DNA of 64,000 nt from Candidatus Binatia bacterium. Its GTDB lineage: Bacteria > Desulfobacterota > Binatia > HRBIN30. The notes below the pieces were generated by a model. That model was not told the origin of the DNA. It did no database searches and saw only the letters and a program-made list of their open reading frames with translations. Position numbers and translations under genes: made by a program. The stretch covers positions 296,911 through 360,910 of the forward strand of contig CALAMI010000015.1 of NCBI GenBank assembly GCA_937925685.1, read 5' to 3'. Numbering within the stretch: position 1 is the stretch's first letter; each line of letters begins with the position of its first letter. Shown here one piece after another: positions 28,868 to 38,787 of the stretch.

Positions 28868-30256
28868 TCATCGCCGCATGCTACGCAGCTCGGCCAGCAC
28901 CTCGCGGAGTTCCACACCGCGCTCGCTACCCTCGGGCCATAGCGGCAAGGCGCGTTCCCAGTACCGTAAAGCCTGCTCTAGATCGCCGCGAAGGTAGGCG
29001 GCACGCCCAAGGTAATAAAGCCCTTTTGCTTCCTCTCCGCGCCGGCCAGCCAAGGTCCCCAACGCTTGGCTGGCTTCCTCGAAATTCGGCACCAACGCTA
29101 CGGCACGATCCAAGGCGTGTTCCGCAGCCAGGTCGTCTCCCGTACTCCGCAACGCTTGCGCTAGGTAATAATGGGCCACGGCATCTTGAGGATCGCTTTC
29201 AACCGCCCGGTGCAGCCAGTCGACGGCCTTGGCTGGCTCCCGTCGTGCTAACCACGTACGCCCAATTTCGCGCTCGACGTTGGTCAGACCTAACTCTCGT
29301 GCTCTCTCGAAGGCATTGGCGGCCAAGTCAGGTTGTCCGGCGAACAACAATGCAAGCCCGAGCAAGTAGTGCCGAATCGGGTCGTCGGGTTGGTCATTGA
29401 CACGGCGGCGATACCATTCGGCAATGTCGCCGGCTGGCTCGAGCAGGGTTCGCAATCTGACTTGTACCCGTGCCAGCAAAAGACTCGGCGGGCGCTCCGG
29501 TGCCCTTTCCCAGCCGTGCTCTCGCAGTAACGACTCCAGATTGCTCAGCCGCACGTCAGTCAACGGGTGAGAGAGCAAGTACGGTGTGGCTGCGGCGGCA
29601 GAGGTTCTTTGGTCCTCTGCTAGCTTGCGAAAGAATTTGAGCATGCCGCGAGGATCGAAACCGGCCTCCCGCATGAAGCGCGCTCCTTGATAATCGGCTT
29701 CCTGCTCGAACTCCCGCTGGTACTGCAACTGTTTGGCGGCTTGCAGAGCTACTGCGCCTGCCCCGACCGCTGGCTGCACCGTCGACAGTAACATCCCAAG
29801 CAAGGTCGTGTAATTCAGGAGCTGTGTCGCTTCTTGTTGCCGCGCAAGATGATGGGAATGAATGTGGGCAATTTCATGGCCGAGCACGCCGGCAACCTCG
29901 TCGTCGGACTCCGCCCGCAGCAACAGCCCCGCATTCACGTAAATGACCCCGCCAGGAACCGCGAAGGCATTCACCCGACCGTCACGGGTCACGTAGAAGC
30001 GATAGGGCACTGGCTGCGATCCCAGGGCAGCCACGATGCGGTGACCGATCCGGTTGACGTACTCCAGTGCCTCGACATCGGACACAAGTGGCAAGCGCGC
30101 TCGGGCCTGTAGCTCGAAGCGTCGACCGAGCCGAATCTCCTCACTGGTAGACCACGCGCTCGCCAAAGCCGGCGCCGCACCCGAGCACAGCCCGGCCAGG
30201 AACGGCACTATGACCATCAGCAGCGTTCGGAAACGGTTAGGGGCAGCGCTCGACAT
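28868..30256 (-). CDS. Periplasmic M48 metalloprotease with TPR repeats (BepA-like)
   Basis: The signal peptide (about residues 10-33 of this form, ending ALASA) directs it to the periplasm. The M48 domain has zinc motif GHEIAHIHSHH and the downstream Glu ligand in EQEADYQGARF. The C-terminal half has TPR-like helices (about four: DPIRHYLLGLALLFAG, DAVAHYYLAQAL and similar). This layout matches BepA/YfgC, which degrades or matures outer-membrane proteins such as LptD with the BAM complex. Start ATG 30256 is preferred over ATG 30280 because it puts the signal peptide near the N terminus; it overlaps the small upstream frame by 20 nt. Confidence 0.9.
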   Translation of the reverse strand: MSSAAPNRFRTLLMVIVPFLAGLCSGAAPALASAWSTSEEIRLGRRFELQARARLPLVSDVEALEYVNRIGHRIVAALGSQPVPYRFYVTRDGRVNAFAVPGGVIYVNAGLLLRAESDDEVAGVLGHEIAHIHSHHLARQQEATQLLNYTTLLGMLLSTVQPAVGAGAVALQAAKQLQYQREFEQEADYQGARFMREAGFDPRGMLKFFRKLAEDQRTSAAAATPYLLSHPLTDVRLSNLESLLREHGWERAPERPPSLLLARVQVRLRTLLEPAGDIAEWYRRRVNDQPDDPIRHYLLGLALLFAGQPDLAANAFERARELGLTNVEREIGRTWLARREPAKAVDWLHRAVESDPQDAVAHYYLAQALRSTGDDLAAEHALDRAVALVPNFEEASQALGTLAGRRGEEAKGLYYLGRAAYLRGDLEQALRYWERALPLWPEGSERGVELREVLAELRSMRR

Positions 30257-30449
30257 GACGCAATAAAGCCCTAAGCACATCTACACGGCGCTGCCAGACT
30301 TCGCGTTCGAAACCTCGGCTAACCTCGTACATCCGCTCCGCGAACGCGTAGTTGCACTCGAGAATTTTGACACACTGCTGGTGCAGACCACGACGAAGCT
30401 CTCGCTGCCGGCGCTCTAGCAGTTGCTGGAATGGAATGACGATCGCCAT
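30237..30449 (-). CDS. Small hypothetical helical protein
   Basis: A 70-residue frame between trmJ (29 nt before) and the M48 protease (20-nt overlap), all on the minus strand. It is rich in Arg, Glu and Leu and likely one or two amphipathic helices (LLERRQRELRRGL; AFAERMYEVSRGFEREV). No family is recognised and no strong ribosome-binding site is visible. Its tight packing within an apparent operon is the main support. Confidence 0.45.
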   Translation of the reverse strand: MAIVIPFQQLLERRQRELRRGLHQQCVKILECNYAFAERMYEVSRGFEREVWQRRVDVLRALLRHVERCP

Positions 30450-30477
30450 AAATTCGACTCTCGAAATTAACGTTCCA

Positions 30478-31278
30478 CTACGGCTCGAGCGGAGCTAGCC
30501 TGCGTTTTTCTTCCATCACCCGCCAGCCCCCGTCGCCATACCACTCGATCTGCCGCGCTAACCCCAAGAGAATCCTCACGTCGCGATCTTCCAAACCCGC
30601 ACGGCCGAGGAAACGCCGAAACGCGAACAGGATATGGTCCGGGTTCTGGGGGTGCGCATAACCAATCCGCAGCAACGCCTCGCGAAGCTTTTGAAACATA
30701 AACTCGACGTCGCGAGCCGGCGCTAGATGCCGCGCCGCCTCGGTTGCCGCTTCTGCCTGCGCGGCGCCAAACAGCTCATAGCAGACAATCATCACCGCCT
30801 GGGCCAGGTTCAAAGAAGGATACTCCGCCGAAGCGGGGATCGTTAGCAGGCGGTGGCAGAGCTTGATGTCCTCGTTAGAAAGGCCATGATCCTCGGGTCC
30901 AAAAACTACCGCCACCGTATTACACTGCGCCATCTTCACCAGTTCTGGGGCGAGCTCGCGCACCGTGCCAGTGGGCGTACGGTACAACCCCGCGCGGCAA
31001 GTAGTACCCACGACCAGTCCGCAGTCGCCCACTGCTTCGGCAAGATCGCCCGCCACGCACATCCGATCCAGGATATCAGCCGCATGCACGGCCATGGCCC
31101 GCATCCAAAACCGGCCCCGGAATCGAGGCTGTACGAGTGTGAGCTGGCGGAGTCCCATGTTTTTCATTGCTCGCGCCACGGCTCCGACGTTCGCGGCTCC
31201 AGCCGGCCGCACGAGCACGATGCGCACACCGTCTAACTTCATGTGTTCCGTGTTTAGCACAGCGATCTCTTCCGGCAT
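30478..31278 (-). CDS. trmJ: tRNA/rRNA 2'-O-methyltransferase, TrmJ/SpoU (SPOUT) family
   Basis: A SPOUT methyltransferase, likely modifying position 32 of tRNAs. The N-terminal block RIVLVRPAGAANVGAVARAMKNMG and the SAM-knot motifs VFGPEDHGLSNEDI and IPASAEYPSLNLAQAVMIVCYEL are typical of TrmJ, as is the C-terminal extension (RRFLGRAGL). ATG 31278 has AAGGAGGAG 8-10 nt upstream, which settles the start over the internal ATG at 31242. It is followed by the small helical protein and the M48 protease. Confidence 0.9.
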   Translation of the reverse strand: MPEEIAVLNTEHMKLDGVRIVLVRPAGAANVGAVARAMKNMGLRQLTLVQPRFRGRFWMRAMAVHAADILDRMCVAGDLAEAVGDCGLVVGTTCRAGLYRTPTGTVRELAPELVKMAQCNTVAVVFGPEDHGLSNEDIKLCHRLLTIPASAEYPSLNLAQAVMIVCYELFGAAQAEAATEAARHLAPARDVEFMFQKLREALLRIGYAHPQNPDHILFAFRRFLGRAGLEDRDVRILLGLARQIEWYGDGGWRVMEEKRRLAPLEP

Positions 31279-31329
31279 CTCAGCGAGGCTCCTCCTTAGC
31301 CGTACTGACTCGAGCCTCTTCTACTGCAC

Positions 31330-32076
31330 CTACAAGCAATCGAGCACAGTCTGCAAACGATCGATCCGTCCGCTTGCGGGGGGTTGGCCCCGATCGATCC
31401 ATAACGCCCACATGCCCGCCGCCCGTGCTCCCAAAACGTCCTCCAACCAAGAGTCGCCAATGTGAAGAGCTTCGTCAGGGCGAACGGCCAACGAAGCTAA
31501 CGCCTGGAAAAAGATCTGCGGCGAAGGTTTCGCTGCGCCCGCACGGCTGGAGATAACGATGGCATCGAAAAAGCTGGCAAGACCCGCCTCGGCACAAATC
31601 CGCAACAAGCGGCCATCAAAATTCGAAACGATGCACCGACGCACACCGCGCCGTTCCAGCTCCGCCAACGTTGGGATCACATCGGAATACACACGCCAAG
31701 CTCGGCCCGTGCCGTAAAAGTGAAATAACTCGGAAAACACGTCATCAACGATCGGCTGCGGTAATTCTGCAAACACCCCTCTGACAATCTTCCGCCACCA
31801 CTGGCGCTCTGCATCGAGCAGCCTTGTCTCCGGCGTACCGGGGAAGCAAAGCGGTGATGCACTACGATAAAGCTTACGGAAACGGCGTTCGAGTAGATCG
31901 GGGTCCACCGAAAAACCGTGCCGACGAGCAACCCAAGCATACGTCTGCCCCACTGGTTCGCGCGGCTCGATCAGCGTTCCTACCGCATCGAAGGTAACCG
32001 CCAACAGCGGTACGCGCCTGGGCGCTGGGATCAGGGAATCACTCTTTGCTCCTTTAGTTGAGCAATCTGTTGCCAC
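31330..32076 (-). CDS. HAD-superfamily hydrolase
   Basis: A predicted phosphatase of the HAD-IA type (HDHD3-like). Motif I is TFDAVGTLIEP (nucleophile Asp; the second Asp is replaced as is common in this subgroup), motif II is IVSNFDGR, the Lys is in GAAKPSPQIF and motif IV is LHIGDSWLEDVLGARAAGM. The helical cap lies between motifs I and II. The start overlaps the upstream CoA-transferase gene by 46 nt; no other in-frame start was evident. The substrate is unknown. Confidence 0.85.
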   Translation of the reverse strand: MATDCSTKGAKSDSLIPAPRRVPLLAVTFDAVGTLIEPREPVGQTYAWVARRHGFSVDPDLLERRFRKLYRSASPLCFPGTPETRLLDAERQWWRKIVRGVFAELPQPIVDDVFSELFHFYGTGRAWRVYSDVIPTLAELERRGVRRCIVSNFDGRLLRICAEAGLASFFDAIVISSRAGAAKPSPQIFFQALASLAVRPDEALHIGDSWLEDVLGARAAGMWALWIDRGQPPASGRIDRLQTVLDCL

Positions 32077-33239
32077 GTGTAGCCATGCTCGAGCAAAACT
32101 TGCTCTGTATCCTGCCCCATCTCCGGGGCAACCCGCCGCACCTCGGTGGGCTCCAAGTCGAACTGCACCGGGCTCGACGCAACCTGAAACGGACCGTACT
32201 GGGGATGAACGTAGTCTACGAGGTAGCCATTTGCTTTCACTTGCGGGTCCTCCAGCACTTCCAACGGCGTTTGCACCGGAGCATGCAAGGTGTCGAACTG
32301 CAGCAGCCGTTCGATCCAGGCGGCACGCGGGCGGGTGGCAAAATGCCGATCGAGCTCCCGCACCAGCTCTTGACGCACGGACTCATCCACCCAGCGCGGC
32401 AGTGGATACCTCTCCAGAAGGTCCAAGCGTTCCACCGCCTTGCAAAATTCTTCCCAGTGCCGCACGGGGGTGAGCATCATGAGCATGAGCCACTTGCCGT
32501 CCTGACAGAGGTAAGTGTTCATGAGGGGGTTCGGTGCGCGACTGCGGTCGCCGTGCGGAAGCTCATGGCCCAAACTGCGTGCGGCAAGAATGTCCGGCGC
32601 CATCAGCCAAACTGCCGTGCCAAGCAGTGACACATCGACCACGGTCGCTTCGCCGGTTTTCTCCCGATGGTACAGCGCCGCCGCGATCCCTCCGGCAATA
32701 AACGTCGCACCGATGGTATCTCCAAACGCCGCGCGTTGCATGATCGGGGGGCTCCCCGGTTCGGTGAGCATGTGCGCCACCGCACCGCGGCACCAAAACG
32801 ACCCAGCATCGAAACCACCACGTTCTGCCTCCGGACCCAGTGGCCCCTGCCCAGTACCGCGCGCGTAGATCAGCCGCGGATTGATGTTTCGCAGGTCATC
32901 GACGTCGAGCTTCAAGCGCTTGCGTGCCGCAGGTAAAAAGTTGGTCAAGAAAACATCGGCGTTTTCCACCAGCCGGTACAGCACCTCCCGCCCCTGCTCG
33001 GAGTTCAAGTCGAGGCCAACGCTACGCTTGTTGCGGCTACCGTTCTCGATGAAAAAGTTTGCTCCCTGAGCGCCCGGAACCATTCCCGAATGAATGAGTC
33101 CGCGCAATGGGTCGCCCCGCACCGGGTGCTCGATCTTGATCACGTCGACACCCCAATCAGCCAGCACTGTCCCCGCGCCTGGCACAAAAAACCACTCGGC
33201 GACCTCGATGAGTCTCACGCCTTCCAAAACCTTGCGCAT
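32031..33239 (-). CDS. CaiB/BaiF family (class III) CoA-transferase
   Basis: Transfers CoA between carboxylic acids through an Asp-anhydride mechanism. The N-terminal block VLEGVRLIEVAEW..PGAGTVLADWGVDVIKIEHP and RSVGLDLNSEQGREVLYRLV are family hallmarks; the likely catalytic Asp is in ERGGFDAGSFW. It is 402 residues long. The frame is open to 33449, but ATG 33239 has CGGAGGTG 6 nt upstream and begins at the family N terminus. The specific acid (formate, carnitine, bile acid, aromatic succinate) cannot be assigned. Confidence 0.9.
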   Translation of the reverse strand: MRKVLEGVRLIEVAEWFFVPGAGTVLADWGVDVIKIEHPVRGDPLRGLIHSGMVPGAQGANFFIENGSRNKRSVGLDLNSEQGREVLYRLVENADVFLTNFLPAARKRLKLDVDDLRNINPRLIYARGTGQGPLGPEAERGGFDAGSFWCRGAVAHMLTEPGSPPIMQRAAFGDTIGATFIAGGIAAALYHREKTGEATVVDVSLLGTAVWLMAPDILAARSLGHELPHGDRSRAPNPLMNTYLCQDGKWLMLMMLTPVRHWEEFCKAVERLDLLERYPLPRWVDESVRQELVRELDRHFATRPRAAWIERLLQFDTLHAPVQTPLEVLEDPQVKANGYLVDYVHPQYGPFQVASSPVQFDLEPTEVRRVAPEMGQDTEQVLLEHGYTWQQIAQLKEQRVIP

Positions 33240-33373
33240 ACGCACCTCCGAGCGGCTCGCAACCTGCCACACTTTCTCCGGCGTTTGAAGTATGCCCCGG
33301 CAGCAACGCTTCGGCAAACCCCCACTAGTCCCGCTGGCTGTTGCCTGTGCTATGGCAAAACTCGGAGGTGGAC

Positions 33374-33829
33374 ATGCAACTGAAAAAAGTGCTCGTTCCT
33401 GTAGATTTTTCCAAAGACTCTTTCCGGGCGGCCGAGTATGCCCGAACATTCGCTCAGCCGTTCGACGCGCAGCTCGTGCTTCTCCACGTCATCGAGCCCA
33501 TCTACTACGCCTCGCCGGCGGACATGTACGCTGCCAGCCCTAATCTGGCCCTACTGATCGAGGAGCAACGCAAGGCGGCCGAGACGCAACTCCAGCAACT
33601 CGCCGACAAACTGTCTCGCCAAGGAAGTCGAGTCCAAACACTGCTCAAAAGTGGATCGCCCGCGCAAGTAATCGCCGACACGGCAAAGCGCATCAAAGCG
33701 GACCTCATTATTATGGCGACCCACGGTCGCACCGGACTCGCCCATGTTTTGCTCGGCAGCGTGGCCGAGCGCGTCGTACGGCTAGCGCCCTGTCCGGTCT
33801 TGACGGTACGCCGAACGCAACGCCGTTAG
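33374..33829 (+). CDS. Universal stress protein (UspA family)
   Basis: A single Usp domain of 151 residues with the ATP-binding signature ATHGRTGLAHVLLGSVAERVV (G-2X-G-9X-G-S type), so an ATP-binding member. It begins MQLKKVLVPVDFSKDS; ATG 33374 is chosen because GGAGGTGG precedes it. It is transcribed divergently from the CoA-transferase gene across a 134-nt gap. The specific stress role is unknown. Confidence 0.92.
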   Translation: MQLKKVLVPVDFSKDSFRAAEYARTFAQPFDAQLVLLHVIEPIYYASPADMYAASPNLALLIEEQRKAAETQLQQLADKLSRQGSRVQTLLKSGSPAQVIADTAKRIKADLIIMATHGRTGLAHVLLGSVAERVVRLAPCPVLTVRRTQRR

Positions 33830-33845
33830 CACCACAAGCTTGCCG

Positions 33846-35091
33846 TCACGCCCTGGAAGCTCCCGATGGCGAGAACACCACCGGCGGTGTTGGGCTCGCC
33901 TGGTCGGGTGGATCCACAGGAAAGCCTCTCTCTGGAGCAAAGGTACTGTCGCCACGGTTGAGCAAAATCCTGATTTCCCCTCTCTTGTCCAGTGCACCAC
34001 CGCTGACGTAGCCGAGCAACAGGTCGAGCAAACCGTCACCGTTAAAATCCCCCGGCGCAAGACCTATTAGGACGGCAAAATTGTCGCTTAGAGGAATGGA
34101 AACAGGCAAAGGGTCGAACCCACAACACTGTCGTCCAAGGAAAACGACGAGAAACCGCTGCCCCGCCGATAAGTGACGGATCAAAAGGTCAGGCACGCCG
34201 TCACCGCTAAAGTCGGCAAGCACCCCGTCATCATCCCGGTCTGGGGAATACCCGAAAAACTCGTTCGGTCGGGGGAACGCACCTTCGAGCCAAAAACGCC
34301 CCCCACCTGCCGACAGAAGCATATAGATGGCCTGAGAAACTTCCGGGAAGGCGAACGCCAGGATTTGCAGCAGGCCATAGCAGTTGATATCCCCGAACCG
34401 GAAGTCGTACACCCGTACTTCCGACAACCAGCGGCTTACTTTCCATGGTCGGCTGGGATCCCCGGTCGCGTACAAGATGTTGTACCTGATCCCCCGATGC
34501 CACAGCAAGGTCCGTCAAGCCGTCGCCGTTGAGATCGCCCGCTTCGACACCGTTCCCGCTCCAGATATCCACCCTCCCCGAAAACGTACCATCCCCCCGA
34601 CCCAGAACAGCAAATACAACATCCTGCGAAACCCCTGAGCCCTTCCGCTCGCGGATGAAGTCCAGCCAGCCGTCATGGTTCACATCCGCTAAGAGCCCCC
34701 CCCTCTATCGGCCCTGCTTTCCCAAGAGAGAATACACTCGCCGGTGGCCGGGGAGTGCCCGAGCTCATAGCTGTCCTCACCGCAGCGCAATAGCGCGACA
34801 GTCGAGGGGTAGGGGTCGGTTTAGGCTTGGCACATTCCCGAAGGGCATCGCGAACGGCCAGTACCACTTCATCCACGGTCACGACACTGTCGCCGTCTTT
34901 ATGGAAACACGGCAACGCTGCTACCTGCCCGAGCAGCATGCCTACGGCAAGCACAAGCTCCTCTACCGTCACCTCTCCATCCTGGTTACAGTCGCCCTGA
35001 CAAGCTGCAGCCCCCCGGCCGGCCAAGCAACCACTTCCACGATCGCCGCCAACACTATGGCAAAGCCCCAACCCGCACACCCCCTCGACAT
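33846..35091 (-). pseudogene. Secreted EF-hand/dockerin-like and FG-GAP (VCBS) repeat protein, three frameshifts
   Basis: Joining three frames gives one coherent protein: a signal peptide from ATG 35091 (GWGFAIVLAAIVEVVAWPAG); two EF-hand/dockerin-like repeats (CQGDCNQDGEVTVEEL; KDGDSVVTVDEV) and a Pro/Thr linker; then FG-GAP repeats (ADVNHDGWLDF, AGDLNGDGLTDLAV, ADFSGDGVPDLLI, PGDFNGDGLLDLLLG). The shifts fall at or near C6 (35011-35016), C8 (34696-34703) and C5 (34491-34495) on the plus strand. Because each break is at a homopolymer and the codons between breaks are otherwise intact, sequencing error or slippage (phase variation) is as likely as true decay. A whole protein would be an exported, Ca-binding beta-propeller. 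Confidence 0.75.
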
Positions 35092-36077
35092 GGTCCCACA
35101 AGCCTTCGCATTCCCCCCCACCCCTACCCGTGGCCACCCCGTTCGCTCCATCAAACGGAAACCTTGCTCTCCTGTCCATCTCAGTCCTTTGTTCCCCTGG
35201 CAGGAGGAACAGAGGCGAAAGCATCATGGTCCAGGAGGGGCGGCTCGCCGCATTCTGCAAAGCCGACCACCGGGACACAGGCCCACGGCGGCAAGCCAGC
35301 ACCGGTGTCCTCCGCCGGGCGGCAAAAAGAAGCGCTCGCGGGAAGCACACAATTCCCTGGAGAGCACACCACCGTTGCCCTCGCTGCTCTTGCCCAGCAG
35401 GAAATCTCCCTCCCCACCTCTGCCTCATCGACAGCGTGGGCGAACCCTGGCCCGAGTGGACGGTCAACTTCCGGCTGGGGTTGGACCTGACGACCTCCCC
35501 AGCTGACCCGGGTTCGGCCACTGTCTTCATGGGCGAGAACACATGTGCCAATTACAAGATTCGCTAATGCTGCGTTCCCGTGCTGGGCAACGGATGGTAG
35601 CCGAGATCGGGCAACGCAGGCCGGCTGGCAGGCAAGCGTTCCCTGCGGTCGCTCGGCGCGGCCAAGGGATCTCGCAGCCGGCGCTATAAAAAGAAGTGCA
35701 CAGCAACTTTGCGCTCCCTCCTTGTTCGCTCGCACAACGAGGGGGCCTCCCAGCAGCGCGGCGCAGGCGCGAGCGGTGCGGAAGCTTGCCTTCGCAAGCT
35801 CGCGGGCAGGCGGAACTCCGGACTGATCGCGGCGATGGTGCAGGGGTTTTGATTGCGGCCGTCCCCTCCTTGCGAGTTCCACGGGGCTCGCCCTTGCGCG
35901 CAACGCGGCGCTGCGGCTGTGCCGGCGCTCTTGGCGTGCACACCGCTGCCTCCGACCCGCGCCCTACCGTCCACCATATCTCCTGGCCGGCAAGGAGAGC
36001 AGAAAGTGTGGCCGGCAGATCGTGCTGCAAACTAGTACGCCTAGCTCTGCGTCCGCCTTTCAGGCAAATTTGGGAGC
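35092..36077. other. Intergenic region upstream of ald
   Basis: About 985 nt without a supported gene; many overlapping open frames reflect GC richness. A perfect hairpin AGCTTGC-CTTC-GCAAGCT sits at 35783-35800 without a T tract, and a C7 run lies at 35113-35119. No RNA gene was recognised. Confidence 0.45.
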
Positions 36078-37193
36078 ATGATTGTGGGTGTGGTGAAGGA
36101 AATCAAGCCAGAAGAAAATCGTGTGGCGCTCACACCGGCGGGTGCGGCTGCCTTGGCCGGCCATGGGCATGAGGTCTGGGTGGAGCGAGGGGCTGGCGTC
36201 AACAGCGGACTCACGGATCGAGAGTACGAACAAGCGGGCGCGCGCTTGGCACGCTCGGCGCGGGAGGTGTGGCAACGAGCCGAACTGATCCTGAAAGTCA
36301 AAGAGCCTTTGCCATCGGAGTACCGGTTTTTACGCCGCGGGCTGGTGCTCTTTACCTATTTGCACCTCGCCGCCAACGCACCGTTGACGGAAGAGCTGTG
36401 CCGCCGCAACGTGCGTGCGATCGGCTACGAAACTGTGGAACTGGAGGATGGCTCCTTGCCGTTACTCGCTCCGATGAGCGAGGTTGCCGGTCGGTTAGCG
36501 ATCCAGGTGGGAGCCTGGTGCCTGCAAAGACAAAGCGGGGGCGTTGGAATTTTGCTGAGCGGTGCATCCGGGGTGCGGCCGGGTAAAGTTGTCGTCTTGG
36601 GCGCTGGCACTGCGGGGAGCAACGCCGCGCAAATTGCCTTTGGGTTGGGGGCACATGTCAGCGTGATCGACGCCAACCCAGCCAAGCTCCGCTACTTGCA
36701 CGACATCCTGGGCGGCCACATCACCACCGTGATGTCCAACCGTGCCAATATCGAAGAGGAAGTCCGGAATGCCGATTTGCTCGTTGGTGCGGTGCTGGTT
36801 CCTGGCGCGCGGGCGCCACGATTGGTGACGCGGAGCATGGTGCGACGCATGCGCCCCGGATCGGCCATCGTGGATATCTCTATCGATCAAGGTGGATGCG
36901 TGGAAACCTCTCGGCCGACAACGCTGGATCGACCGACTTACGTGGCCGAAAACGTCGTTCATTACTGCGTCACCAATATGCCCAGCATCGTGCCCCGCAC
37001 ATCGACCTTCGCGTTGACCAATGTCACCTTTGCTTACGCTTTGGAAATTGCCGACAAGGGGATCGCTCGCGCTTTGCGCGAGAATCTCCCCTTACGGCGT
37101 GGCGTGAACGTGTTCGACGGGCATGTGGTGCATCCGGCTGTGGCCACCGCGGTGGGCAAACCGCAAGTACCCCTCGACGATTTGCTCGAGTGA
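36078..37193 (+). CDS. ald: Alanine dehydrogenase
   Basis: NAD-dependent interconversion of L-alanine and pyruvate plus ammonium. The N terminus MIVGVVKEIKPEENRVALTP is diagnostic; the active-site Lys is in KVKEPLPSEY and the His in YLHLAAN. The NAD fold is VVVLGAGTAGSNAAQIAFGLGA, and the signature VPRTSTFALTNVTFAYAL is intact. It is 371 residues long, the family length. GGGAG precedes ATG 36078. It may link glycine/alanine and nitrogen metabolism to the GS and glycine cleavage genes in this region; that link is inference. Confidence 0.96.
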   Translation: MIVGVVKEIKPEENRVALTPAGAAALAGHGHEVWVERGAGVNSGLTDREYEQAGARLARSAREVWQRAELILKVKEPLPSEYRFLRRGLVLFTYLHLAANAPLTEELCRRNVRAIGYETVELEDGSLPLLAPMSEVAGRLAIQVGAWCLQRQSGGVGILLSGASGVRPGKVVVLGAGTAGSNAAQIAFGLGAHVSVIDANPAKLRYLHDILGGHITTVMSNRANIEEEVRNADLLVGAVLVPGARAPRLVTRSMVRRMRPGSAIVDISIDQGGCVETSRPTTLDRPTYVAENVVHYCVTNMPSIVPRTSTFALTNVTFAYALEIADKGIARALRENLPLRRGVNVFDGHVVHPAVATAVGKPQVPLDDLLE

Positions 37194-37206
37194 GAGCCGA
37201 CTCGAG

Positions 37207-38751
37207 ATGGACGAAGCGAACCCAGGAGAGCATCGGTCGCGTTGGACAACCGCACTGTGGGTGGCAACCGCGCTTCTCGTCGGGCTGGCCGCAGCCTTGC
37301 GCCTCCGCGGCCTCTCTTGGGGGGAGCCCTACGTGTATCATCCTGACGAGCACAACGTCGTGCACGCCGCACTCCACATGGTACGGGAGCGGAGTTTGGA
37401 CCCAGAGTTTTTCCACTACCCCTCCTTCCTCTTGTACGCCCAAGCCTTGCTCACCGTGCTTTTGCAATTGTGGATCGATGCCGACCTGCGCACCGACCCT
37501 TCCGTGCACGGCTTAGGGCCCTGGGATGTCGCGCCCGAACAGTTCCCCTTCGTGCTCGCAGGCCGAGCTTTCGTGGCGGCCACTGGGGTTGTTTCCGTAG
37601 CGCTGCTCACGCAACTCTGGTGGCGATGGCTCGGGTGGCCAGCAGCTGTCGTCGCCGCAGCCCTGCTAGCTGTGTCGCCCCTCCACGTCGAACACAGCCA
37701 CTACCTCACTACCGACGTCCCCGCGATGCTGTGGGTCGTCCTAGCGTTCTTTTGGTCGGCGCAAGCGACGAAAAACACGCGAGCGCTGGTCTGGGCCTCG
37801 GTATGTTCTGGATTTGCCGCTTCGACAAAGTACCCAGCCGGCTTGGTGTGGTTCGTCGTATGGGCTGCTGTTGCGGCAAGCCGGCGGCCGTTTCGTGCGG
37901 GGCTGTTGTCTGCCGCCTGCTTTGCCGCAGCGTTTTCTCTGGCAAGCCCTTTTGTCGTCCTACACCCGCAGCGAGTGTGGGCCGAACTAGCGGTGGTACG
38001 ACACAATTACTCGAGCGGCCCCTGGTCGCCTTGGAACTTTTGGTTCTACCTTTCCTATCTATGGAACGTCGGACTCGGGCCAATCAGTTGCGTGCTGGCG
38101 CTCGCGGGATGGCTATGGGTTTGGTTCGCCCGCGACCTCGGCAGCCGCTGGTGGCGTACGGCCGTGGCTCTTCTGCCGTGGGCTTATCTGGCGTACGTGT
38201 CAAGCTGGTCGGTGCGTTACGAGCGTAACCTCATGCCACTCCTTCCCGCCCTCTTGCTGTTTGTCGGACTCGCCGTCACCGAAATGCTCGACCGACTCCG
38301 GCCAAAGCGAGGACGCCTGGCGCTGGTGGCACTGACGCTCGTTGTTACCTGGCCACCTCTGCAAAGCAGCCAAGCGCTCCTGCGCAATTTACGCCTGCCA
38401 GATACACGCACACGCGCGCTAGAGTGGATCCAAGCCAACCTTCCTGCCGGCGCGCACATCGCTCGTGAGGAGTACACCCCCCAACTCGGCAGCCACCGCT
38501 ACCGGGTCACGTATGTCCAGGTGTTAGCTACGCGCCCGTACGCCTGGTATCTGAGAGAGGGGGTCGACTATCTCGTGGCAAGCAGCCTCATTTACGAGCG
38601 CTTTCGCGACACTCCTGGGCTCGGCGACTTTTATCGTTTCGCCTTCGAGCGGCTGCCGCTCGTGGCCGAGTTTCGTCCGGACGCCCACACCACCGGCCCG
38701 ACCATACGAATCCTCCACGTGCCGCGCTGGCACCCCGAAGACGAACGCTGA
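37207..38751 (+). CDS. Membrane glycosyltransferase, PMT/ArnT-like (GT39/GT83 type)
   Basis: An integral membrane protein of 514 residues with an N-terminal helix and about ten further hydrophobic segments. The first extracytoplasmic loop has the acidic motif YHPDEHNVVHAAL and then FHYPSFLLY, the layout of polyprenyl-phosphate-sugar-dependent mannosyltransferases (PMT_2). The C-terminal domain of about 120 residues is soluble. It probably glycosylates a lipid or protein on the periplasmic side. ATG 37207 was chosen over the earlier frame start at 37123, which lies within ald. The acceptor is not known. Confidence 0.8.
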   Translation: MDEANPGEHRSRWTTALWVATALLVGLAAALRLRGLSWGEPYVYHPDEHNVVHAALHMVRERSLDPEFFHYPSFLLYAQALLTVLLQLWIDADLRTDPSVHGLGPWDVAPEQFPFVLAGRAFVAATGVVSVALLTQLWWRWLGWPAAVVAAALLAVSPLHVEHSHYLTTDVPAMLWVVLAFFWSAQATKNTRALVWASVCSGFAASTKYPAGLVWFVVWAAVAASRRPFRAGLLSAACFAAAFSLASPFVVLHPQRVWAELAVVRHNYSSGPWSPWNFWFYLSYLWNVGLGPISCVLALAGWLWVWFARDLGSRWWRTAVALLPWAYLAYVSSWSVRYERNLMPLLPALLLFVGLAVTEMLDRLRPKRGRLALVALTLVVTWPPLQSSQALLRNLRLPDTRTRALEWIQANLPAGAHIAREEYTPQLGSHRYRVTYVQVLATRPYAWYLREGVDYLVASSLIYERFRDTPGLGDFYRFAFERLPLVAEFRPDAHTTGPTIRILHVPRWHPEDER

Positions 38752-38787
38752 GGTGCTGCTCCAATTTTCCTCGTCCTGGGGACGGAG

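Noticed and set aside
35130-35567. 145-residue plus-strand frame downstream of the broken FG-GAP gene
   Set aside because: Low-complexity composition, no motif and no ribosome-binding site; overlapping frames on both strands are equally open.
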